The notes below the pieces were generated by a model. That model worked only from the letters and a program-made list of their open reading frames with translations, was not told the DNA's origin and ran no database searches. Positions 15,315 to 22,058 of a DNA stretch of 27,166 nt are shown here, in pieces. The stretch is from a virus, in IMG/VR virus record IMGVR_UViG_3300031463_000026, positions 1 to 27,166 of that record; one strand, 5' to 3'. The translations under genes and the position numbers were made by a program. Within the stretch, counting starts at the first letter, position 1; every line of letters starts with the position of its first letter.

Positions 15315-15692
15315 ATGAACGAAACAAAACCAATGGAAACGATACTCGGCAAGGCGACGGTAACCGTCGAGAAGCTCGATGGTACGACCGAGACTGTCGA
15401 AGTGCGACAGTTCCACCTCGACGCCTGTCAACGTTATCTCGAACTGCTTGATGATGAACTGGCCCAAGTGGAGTTCCTGTGCGGCAAGCAAGCCGGCTGG
15501 GCTAAAACCCTAAAGATTGAAAGTGTCGAAAACCTGCTCGCGACCGGGGAACGGCTTAACTGGGATTTTTTCGAGCGCTGGCTGCAACGGCGCCTGAAAA
15601 GGATGGCCGCGATAACAGGCGGGCAAACCGCCGTCGTGGACCGCTTCGCCTCGATGAGTGGGTCGCAGAAGCCTGTGTCGCCTGCGGGTTGA
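15315..15692 (+). CDS. Tail assembly chaperone (lambda gpG analog)
   Basis: A 125-residue protein located directly before the tape measure gene, where tail assembly chaperones are almost always found. It has a strand-rich start (KATVTVEKLDGTTETVEVRQF) and then helices (LDACQRYLELLDDELAQVEFL, WDFFERWLQRRLKRM). GAGGAG stands five bases before the ATG. Chaperone G coats the tape measure protein during tube assembly and is absent from the virion. Part of its translation probably shifts to the -1 frame at 15566-15572 to make the longer G-T form. Call based on position, size and the overlapping -1 frame. Confidence 0.82.
   Translation: MNETKPMETILGKATVTVEKLDGTTETVEVRQFHLDACQRYLELLDDELAQVEFLCGKQAGWAKTLKIESVENLLATGERLNWDFFERWLQRRLKRMAAITGGQTAVVDRFASMSGSQKPVSPAG
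15566..15572 (+). promoter_or_regulatory. -1 frameshift slippery site T TTT TTC
   Basis: In the G frame the codons are GAT TTT TTC, which makes the heptamer T TTT TTC, a canonical X XXY YYZ site. Slipping back one base enters the frame that encodes the GT extension. The -1 frame is closed by TAA at 15557-15559 and open from 15560 on, so the shift must occur at or after this site. Confidence 0.7.
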
Positions 15693-15886
15693 CGTTCGAG
15701 CATGCGCGCCAGCATTCGCTCGCGCAGTTGCGTCTCATGGTAGAGGCCGCCGAACGACGCGATGCACGGCGCGCGATCGTGCTGATGAATTGCATGGCAA
15801 GCGCAATCGCGCTCTGTCTCGGACAAGACAAGCCAGCAGAGCGCCTAACGAAAATCCTGAGCCGAATCGGCAGGATTGAGAAATAG
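15572..15886 (+). CDS. -1 frame extension of the tail chaperone (T part of G-T)
   Basis: This frame has no good start of its own near its beginning, yet from about 15650 it encodes a convincing helical protein: LDEWVAEACVACGLTFEHARQ, LAQLRLMVEAAERRDARRAI and a final CLGQDKPAERLTKIL. The part before 15689 is clearly coding-like, so an independent gene starting at a TTG there would cut into a helix. It is best read as the T domain, fused to G by -1 frameshifting as in lambda. In that system T recruits tail tube subunits to the tape measure. The stop at 15884-15886 lies five bases before the tape measure start. Confidence 0.75.
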   Translation, partial: RALAATAPEKDGRDNRRANRRRGPLRLDEWVAEACVACGLTFEHARQHSLAQLRLMVEAAERRDARRAIVLMNCMASAIALCLGQDKPAERLTKILSRIGRIEK

Positions 15887-15891
15887 TAGCA

Positions 15892-18800
15892 GTGGCTGAC
15901 GAATCTACAGTACCGGTGCAGATTGTTCTGCAGGTGAGCGGCGATCAAACCGCCGCCGAAAAGCTTGCACGGGCAAACAGGCAAGTTGTTGCCCTCGACG
16001 CATCTGCCACTGGCGCCACACGGCAATTCCGAGGACTGACCGGTGCCGTATCAAGCGCTGCTGGGTCATTTGCATCGTTCGCGACCCGGCTGGCTGCAAT
16101 TGCGACCGGGTTCCTGACCGTTCGGACGGCGCTCAGCCAGTTCTCGACCGCGATGCGCGTGGCTTCGGACCTCGGCATTATGGCGCGTTCGACGGGACTC
16201 AGCACAGCGGCAATCGCAGCGCTCCGCTACGAAATGGTTGGTCTCGGCCTCGACGCTGACAGCGCGTCTCAAATGATCCTCCGAATGACGCGCGCCATCG
16301 GCGATGCAATAACCGAGGCCGGCCCGGCACGCGAAGCGATCGAACGACTCGGCCTGAGCGTGGACGAACTGGCCGCAGAGACCGCCGAGGAACAGTTCAT
16401 AGCCGTGCGCAACGCGCTTGCTGCTCTACCCAGCAGTGCGCAGAGGGCAGCATTCGCCGTGAAACTGTTCGGTCGTGAAGCGCTCCAGCTCCTACCGATC
16501 CTGTCACAGTCAGCGGAAGGAATCGGGCGCCTGACCGCTGCTGGCGAGGCGATGTCGCGTGCTGCACCGGCGGCGCTGGAACTCAGAGTCGCCTTCGAGC
16601 GGCTCAAAGGGGCGGTACTGAGTTTCTGGGCGCCGATCATCGAGGCTGTGGCACCGACTCTGACGTCCGCGATCCTGAGTGCATCACGGCTTGGCTTTGC
16701 GCGGGCTGGCGGCGCAGTTGCTGAGTTCGTCATTGCGTTTAAGCACGCGTTCAAGGAGGGGCGCACAGCCGAGTTCATTGCGCTCGTGTTCGAGGCTGGT
16801 GCTGAGCAAGGCGTCGAGGCGATGCGGCGCGTTCTCGGCGCAAGCTGGGCCGAAATCCTCGAAGACGCACAACGGACCATCGAAAAAATCGCTCTGGCGA
16901 TGATCCGGGCTCCAATGCGCCTGTTCGAGCCGATCATGGCATGGAACGCTGCACTCGCTCAGACCGCTATCGACTACGTCGCGAGCAGGATCGAAATCAT
17001 CGTAGCGACCGTAAAGCGGGCGTTTGCCGAGCTGTTTAACTGGCAGGCGAAAGCGTGGAACACGCTCGGCGCGGCAGAAATGGACCTCCTATTCGCACCG
17101 GTCGAAAAATTCGGCCCGTACCTGATGGCGGTCGTCGAGACTGTGTTGGATAAGGCTGAGGCTGGTATCCGGCACCTGCTTGACCTTCTACGCCGCGGCT
17201 TGGCGTCCGTGGTCAACTTTCTCGTCACGCAATGGAACAAACTTTCGCCGCTGGTGAGGGTACTGAACATCGCCGCGCTTGGACCAACAGGCGCTGCGAT
17301 TCCGGTGCCAACGCTGAAACCCGTCGAAGTTAAGGTCGAGGCCGAAACGGCTCCTCTGAAGACGTTCGAGAGCAGGCTGCTCGAAACCAGCGCCGTTGTA
17401 AAGTCCTCGACGGATCACATCCGCGAGCAACTCCGCTCGACGTTCGAGGTAACGCCAACTGAAGTTCCGCCGCTACCGGAACTCAAACCTGTGTCGTGGA
17501 AAGAAAACCTCGATGCAGCGTTGCAGGCCGCAAGACAGACCGTCAACGAAACGTTGCTCGGTCTTGACCTGATCCAGGCCGGACTTGGCATTGGCGTGAC
17601 TGAATCGGCTAATTCAGCTACGACCGCAACGCAACGGTTGCGAGCCGAGCTCGAAGCCGCACGTAAAGAGACCGAGAAAACCCGGCAAACGGATAAGCAA
17701 CCGCAGATTACGACCGCGCCAGTCGAAAACATCGAGCTTACCCTTCAGAAGCAGAAGGTCGAATACCAGCGCGAATCTGCCCGGATCGAGGAACGACTCG
17801 CGCGCGCATCAGCCGACTGGCGCATGGACGCTGTCCGCAAATGGGAGGCGCAGTCCGCGGCCATTCGCGAGCAACAAACATTGACTCGCGGTTATATCGA
17901 CCAACTCACGCGAATGCGCGAATCGGAACGGATCACCACGAATGAGCGGATGAAACTCGACGAGGAACTGGTTCAGGCGCAGCAACACCTTGCGCGCTAT
18001 CAAATTGCTGAACTGCAGCTCGGACCGGATCCTGAGAGCTACACTGACCAGTTCCGGGCGGTAATGGTCGAGATTGCAAATGAATGGGGGACGTGGGCGA
18101 AGCAGCTTGCGCAATCCTTCAAGGGCGTGTTTGAGACCTCGATTTCCGCCATCAGCGATGGAATCAGCGGGCTGATTCTCCGGACGAAGACATGGGGGCA
18201 GGCCCTGTTGGAGATAGGCAGAACGATTCTCAGTTCAATTGTCGGCGCGATTGTTCAAATGGGCGTTCGCTGGGTTGCAACGCAAATCGTGATGGCAGTC
18301 GCTGGACGCAGCGCTGTTGCCGCCGCAACAGCAGCAACAGCGCCAATGGCAGCAGCTTCGGCAGCGATGTGGGCGACACCGGCATATTTGGCAAGCGTGG
18401 CGACATTCGGCGGTGCTGCCGGGGCCGGTCTGGCAGCGTTACAGGCCGGGCAAACAACCGCAATGACGACCAGCCTGGCTGCGGTCGCGAGTGGCGGCGC
18501 TGCCGGGTTTCAGCGTGGAGGTTACACCGGCGAAGGGCCTGAAACTGAACCGGCTGGCATCGTCCATCGCGGCGAGTACGTGCTGGACGCGAAAACCGTC
18601 AAGCGAATCGGCGTTGAAACGCTCGAAAGGGTGAAGAAGGGCCAGTTTCGGATCCTGACGATCAATGATGAGATTACAACGTGGCCGGCCAATGTGCGCG
18701 CTGCCGGGTTTCAGCGTGGAGGCTACACCGGCGAAGGACCTGAAACTGAACCGGCTGGCATTGCGCACCGCGGCGAGTACGTGCTGGACGCGAAAACCGT

Positions 18801-19389
18801 CAAGCGAATCGGCGTTGAAACGCTCGAAAGGGTGAAGAAGGGCCAGCTTGGCCTCCAGACGCTCGATGCTGTCCTGAGCTGGCCACAATCGGCTGTACCG
18901 GCACACCCGCGGGCCCACGCGCCACGTTTTGCTGCCGACAGCGCGATTCGCCCGGGCCTGAACCCAGCGCTGGGTCGATCACTGAGCGCGGCTACCGGAT
19001 CGTCCATGCTCGGATCGCCGGTTCGCTCGATAAGCCAGACCTTCCTGGCCGAACAGGTCGCGTCAGCCCAAGTCTCCGCGCCGCTTTCACCGATCGTAAC
19101 CAGCGGGCTGCAGGCCAGCCCGGCCATTGCGAATCCGGCAACATTGGCCGAGTCAGTCGAGTTTGTTGCACCCGGTAGGTCAGGTTTCAATTTGAGCCTG
19201 CCGCAAATTGCGCCCGTTGCAGGCGCCGTCTCAACAGCGCCAGCGGCGAAGGGCGAGACTGCTCCCGAGGTGCACGTTGCGCTGTACAACAGCCGCGCTG
19301 CCGCCTTGGAGGCCTTGCGAACGACGAAAGGTCGGAGGCTGCTCGTGGATTTGTTCCGCGAACATGTGACGGAAATTCTGGGAATGTGA
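15892..19389 (+). CDS. Tape measure protein
   Basis: A 1165-residue protein, longest in the window, starting with GTG five bases after the GT stop and lacking a strong ribosome binding site of its own. Tape measure proteins set tail length and help DNA entry; by the common rule of about 0.15 nm per residue the tail would be near 175 nm. Helical content dominates. The N-terminal part has the typical FASFATRLAAIATGFLTVRTALSQF and MARSTGLSTAAIAALR. Coiled-coil segments occur around 600-710, and a hydrophobic Ala-rich stretch (about 780-860) could cross a membrane. Near 869-985 a block with GFQRGGYTGEGPE and HRGEYVLDAKTVKRIG is present twice. Confidence 0.95.
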   Translation: MADESTVPVQIVLQVSGDQTAAEKLARANRQVVALDASATGATRQFRGLTGAVSSAAGSFASFATRLAAIATGFLTVRTALSQFSTAMRVASDLGIMARSTGLSTAAIAALRYEMVGLGLDADSASQMILRMTRAIGDAITEAGPAREAIERLGLSVDELAAETAEEQFIAVRNALAALPSSAQRAAFAVKLFGREALQLLPILSQSAEGIGRLTAAGEAMSRAAPAALELRVAFERLKGAVLSFWAPIIEAVAPTLTSAILSASRLGFARAGGAVAEFVIAFKHAFKEGRTAEFIALVFEAGAEQGVEAMRRVLGASWAEILEDAQRTIEKIALAMIRAPMRLFEPIMAWNAALAQTAIDYVASRIEIIVATVKRAFAELFNWQAKAWNTLGAAEMDLLFAPVEKFGPYLMAVVETVLDKAEAGIRHLLDLLRRGLASVVNFLVTQWNKLSPLVRVLNIAALGPTGAAIPVPTLKPVEVKVEAETAPLKTFESRLLETSAVVKSSTDHIREQLRSTFEVTPTEVPPLPELKPVSWKENLDAALQAARQTVNETLLGLDLIQAGLGIGVTESANSATTATQRLRAELEAARKETEKTRQTDKQPQITTAPVENIELTLQKQKVEYQRESARIEERLARASADWRMDAVRKWEAQSAAIREQQTLTRGYIDQLTRMRESERITTNERMKLDEELVQAQQHLARYQIAELQLGPDPESYTDQFRAVMVEIANEWGTWAKQLAQSFKGVFETSISAISDGISGLILRTKTWGQALLEIGRTILSSIVGAIVQMGVRWVATQIVMAVAGRSAVAAATAATAPMAAASAAMWATPAYLASVATFGGAAGAGLAALQAGQTTAMTTSLAAVASGGAAGFQRGGYTGEGPETEPAGIVHRGEYVLDAKTVKRIGVETLERVKKGQFRILTINDEITTWPANVRAAGFQRGGYTGEGPETEPAGIAHRGEYVLDAKTVKRIGVETLERVKKGQLGLQTLDAVLSWPQSAVPAHPRAHAPRFAADSAIRPGLNPALGRSLSAATGSSMLGSPVRSISQTFLAEQVASAQVSAPLSPIVTSGLQASPAIANPATLAESVEFVAPGRSGFNLSLPQIAPVAGAVSTAPAAKGETAPEVHVALYNSRAAALEALRTTKGRRLLVDLFREHVTEILGM
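18497..18846 (+). repeat. Two near-identical 149-bp direct repeats in the tape measure gene
   Basis: Copies at 18497-18645 and 18698-18846 are offset by 201 bp (67 codons) and differ at about six positions, almost all silent; the only residue change seen is IVHR to IAHR. The spacer and the sequence after copy 2 are also distantly alike (TINDEITTWP versus TLDAVLSWP). The unit carries a motif common near tape measure C-termini. Confidence 0.9.
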
Positions 19390-19393
19390 CCGT

Positions 19394-21436
19394 ATGATCG
19401 CTCTATCGTGGCAGGGCCAAACAGTCTATCTACTAGACGATTATCCTGCAACAGACAAACCGTTTGTCGCAAAGGTATCGGCCGTTACCAAGGAGACGGT
19501 CGGCCTCAGCGGGCGAACGGCTCGACGACCGTTGGCATCATCGCTCCGTTGGACCGTCGAGTTTGAATCCTTACTCAGCGGTACCGATGCGGAGAAAACA
19601 GTGAGGAACTGCCGCGAAATCATCCTTCAACCGGTTCTCTGCCCACTCTGGCCGTTCGGCGTCCGCTGGGCTGACCGAGCAAGCATCGTTGTGTCGTATG
19701 GCATGTACGCCTTAATGCGCGATGTGAGCGGTGCTTGGTCCATCCACGCAAGCGGCAGCGAGCCTAGCCCGACACCGCAAGATGATGATCTCCTGATCCC
19801 ATTACTCTGGGGCACGATAGCTGTGCCAGAAATAAAATGGGTCGATGCGGAAAATTGTCGGGTTCGCTACAGCTTCAAAGAAACCAGCGACACGGCTTAC
19901 GCTATTGCGCCAGTCCCGTGCACACTTCCGGTTGGCCCTTCGCTCAGTAGCTATCCGGAGGCACCGAAATTTTATCCTTTTGCAATTGGCTTGGAGGACT
20001 TCAGCGCTCAACCGGACCTGATGGTGATCGAGCGACAGATCGGATTCGGTCGAAAACCCCTTCTGACAACATACGAATCGGCGCGGGCACGGCGGCAGAG
20101 ATGCACCATCATGACCGCTACAAGAGCTCAGTGTCAGTTGGCGCTATATCACTTCGCCGTCCATTCCACTGGAAATAGCTTCTGGAGCCAGTTGTGGCCG
20201 TCATGTGCGCGTCTCACGCAAGATGTTGTCCAAGGTCAGACGAAAATCTATGTGAAGAGCACGGCTGGGTTGCGCGTCTTAGATTGGCTCGTTTTCTGGC
20301 AGATGGACGGTACGTCGTACAGTTTCGCCAAGATCAGGACTATAAGCAGCGAGACGTTGTTCGTTACGTTTTCGTCTCCCGGCGCGTGCGAAAAGGACTG
20401 GACCGTGATCAATCACCTTGTCCTGTCCAAGTACGGAAAGCCAGAGCTACAAATTGAATGGCATGACGCGAACATAGCGACCATAACGCACGAGTTCGAG
20501 GAAGCGCCGACCGAATACACGATCCCAACTGGCGAACAGCTCGGGGTGACAATCGGGCCATTGGCTCCGAGACGCTATCTTTACGAGTTTGAGTGGACGA
20601 TTGGCAATTCGACCGGGGTCGCCCGCTACACGAGCTACGAACAGGACGTGACTGCAGACGATAAAGTCTGGACGGCGAAACGCATTAGCCATAAATCGGT
20701 CACAAGCGGCCTAAACTTGGACCGAGATGAGGTAACTATTGAAGCGGCAATCGGCGATGTACCGATAGCGGCTGATATTGCTTTTCTCCGCGCGTTCAGC
20801 GCGCTCCGAGTCAAAATCTACCGGTACGACACCGCCGTCGAGTGCATCTTTAACGGCGTGATCGAAAGCGAGTCCGTGCAGGGCGAAACGGTCCAAATAA
20901 AGGCTGTCAGCGGCCTTGCGATCTGGGACCGCGCAATCCCGCGAATGCGTCTGCAGCTTGGCTGCAATCACGCATTGTTCGACGGCATCTGCAGGCTTAA
21001 CCCCTCGCTATGGGTTTGGACTGGCCAGGTGTCGTCATATCAGACGAGCTGGCCCTACAAGTTGGTCCTGACCAATTTCCACCGACAGCAGGGCCAAGAA
21101 CCGACCTTCTGGCAAGACTGGTTCGCTGGTGGTTGGATTGAGATTGCGACCGACATTCCGGAAGTGGTTTCAATTGCGAACTCGAGCGTGCCCAACAACG
21201 GCTCGATCGAACTGCAGCTGTCCCGCCCGCTAACGCAGCAGCCTGCGCAAGGCGTCAGCGTGAACATATGGCCGGGGTGCGATGGCCGCGCCGAGACATG
21301 CAAAGCGTACAGCGCCGAAAACCCGGAAGGCAAGTTCGGCAATTACGACAATTTCGGCGGGTTCCCAATGATACCGGTTGCGAACCCCGGCCTAGTTCAG
21401 GCCGGGAACACGGCAGTTGGTGGTGGCAAGAAATGA
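19394..21436 (+). CDS. Distal tail/tip protein with BR0599-like (gpL-type) C-terminal domain
   Basis: A 680-residue protein following the tape measure gene. The N-terminal part is strand-rich and Dit-like in position (MIALSWQGQTVYLL, SSLRWTVEFESLLSG). The C-terminal part resembles the phage BR0599/DUF2163 family found in gene transfer agents and many siphophages: LGCNHALFDGICRLNP, then WPGCDGRAETCKAYS and NYDNFGGFPMIP. Four cysteines, C524, C533, C629 and C636, are spaced C-x8-C and C-x6-C, the spacing I recall for the iron-sulfur ligands of lambda gpL. The long middle may hold one or two extra beta domains. Its stop overlaps the peptidase start (ATGA). It probably forms the ring between tube and hub. 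Confidence 0.82.
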   Translation: MIALSWQGQTVYLLDDYPATDKPFVAKVSAVTKETVGLSGRTARRPLASSLRWTVEFESLLSGTDAEKTVRNCREIILQPVLCPLWPFGVRWADRASIVVSYGMYALMRDVSGAWSIHASGSEPSPTPQDDDLLIPLLWGTIAVPEIKWVDAENCRVRYSFKETSDTAYAIAPVPCTLPVGPSLSSYPEAPKFYPFAIGLEDFSAQPDLMVIERQIGFGRKPLLTTYESARARRQRCTIMTATRAQCQLALYHFAVHSTGNSFWSQLWPSCARLTQDVVQGQTKIYVKSTAGLRVLDWLVFWQMDGTSYSFAKIRTISSETLFVTFSSPGACEKDWTVINHLVLSKYGKPELQIEWHDANIATITHEFEEAPTEYTIPTGEQLGVTIGPLAPRRYLYEFEWTIGNSTGVARYTSYEQDVTADDKVWTAKRISHKSVTSGLNLDRDEVTIEAAIGDVPIAADIAFLRAFSALRVKIYRYDTAVECIFNGVIESESVQGETVQIKAVSGLAIWDRAIPRMRLQLGCNHALFDGICRLNPSLWVWTGQVSSYQTSWPYKLVLTNFHRQQGQEPTFWQDWFAGGWIEIATDIPEVVSIANSSVPNNGSIELQLSRPLTQQPAQGVSVNIWPGCDGRAETCKAYSAENPEGKFGNYDNFGGFPMIPVANPGLVQAGNTAVGGGKK

Positions 21437-21870
21437 CTCCAACCGAAGAAGACATGTCGCTGAAACTGCAGCGGATTGCTGAGAGCTGGCTCGGGACGCC
21501 ATTCCGGGCCAATGCGAGCCAGAAAGGGATCGGTGTCTCGTGCCAAAAGCTCGTTGCCGAGATTTACCGTGAGGCCGGTGTTATTGACGTAACCGTGCCC
21601 GAGGTGCCGATGGACTATTACCGCTACGCACGAGACGGATTGATCGAACCGTTCATGGCCGGGCTTGACCGGTTTATTCGGATCGACGGCACAACGCCCC
21701 AGACTGGCGATCTACTCGCATTCAGGGTCGGCAGGATCGTGCATCACCTTGGCGTTGCCCTCGACGGAAACAGGTTCGTCCATTGCATACGCGGGCCAGG
21801 CGTAATAATTTCAGACCTCGCGGATCCGACTTGGGGACACCGTCTTGCAATTATCTGGAGGCCAAAATGA
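21433..21870 (+). CDS. NlpC/P60 tail-associated peptidoglycan peptidase (lambda gpK-like)
   Basis: A 145-residue cysteine peptidase. ATG 21433 overlaps the previous stop; the frame runs further upstream but without a better signal. The catalytic Cys37 lies in GIGVSCQKLVAEIYREAGV, the usual position at the start of the long helix, and the histidine in VHHLGVAL (His105) with His117 in RFVHC completes the expected set. TGDLLAF before the histidine is typical. The family cuts peptide stems in the cell wall and is thought to help the tail tip cross the peptidoglycan. Order (gpL-type protein, peptidase, small protein, hub) copies the lambda-like tail-tip block. Confidence 0.92.
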   Translation: MTPTEEDMSLKLQRIAESWLGTPFRANASQKGIGVSCQKLVAEIYREAGVIDVTVPEVPMDYYRYARDGLIEPFMAGLDRFIRIDGTTPQTGDLLAFRVGRIVHHLGVALDGNRFVHCIRGPGVIISDLADPTWGHRLAIIWRPK

Positions 21871-22052
21871 ATGATTCGCCCAACGTCAACGACGAACTGG
21901 AGATGGCAAACGTTGATCCAGTCGAGCTGGATACAAACCAAGAAGCAACGGTAATTCCGTGGTTTGTTGGCGACCGGAAGGTCGCTGTCCGTTGGATTTG
22001 CGATGTAACAGGCGTATATGCAGTCGAGGTTGACGTTGGCGGCAAGAAATGA
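21867..22052 (+). CDS. Small tail-tip protein
   Basis: A 61-residue protein starting on the peptidase stop (ATGA). The first 25 residues are acidic (NDELEMANVDPVELD), and the rest is a strand pair (ATVIPWFVGDRKVAVRWICD, GVYAVEVDVGGKK). Small proteins of this size and shape lie between the NlpC/P60 and hub genes in many siphophages with BR0599-type tips, but I know no function for them. The gene ends six bases before the hub start and lies in the same frame. Confidence 0.75.
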   Translation: MNDSPNVNDELEMANVDPVELDTNQEATVIPWFVGDRKVAVRWICDVTGVYAVEVDVGGKK

Positions 22053-22058
22053 GCGTGT

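Noticed and set aside
15658-15879. Third-frame ORF over the chaperone junction
   Set aside because: The -1 frame over the same bases encodes the helical T-like domain; this one is Arg-rich shadow sequence.
18497-18846. Template/variable repeat pair of a diversity-generating retroelement
   Set aside because: Differences between copies are mostly silent and not adenine-specific, and no reverse transcriptase is encoded in the window.
18439-19472. Minus-strand ORFs over the end of the tape measure gene
   Set aside because: They mirror the codon pattern of the tape measure gene and contain the complement of its repeat.
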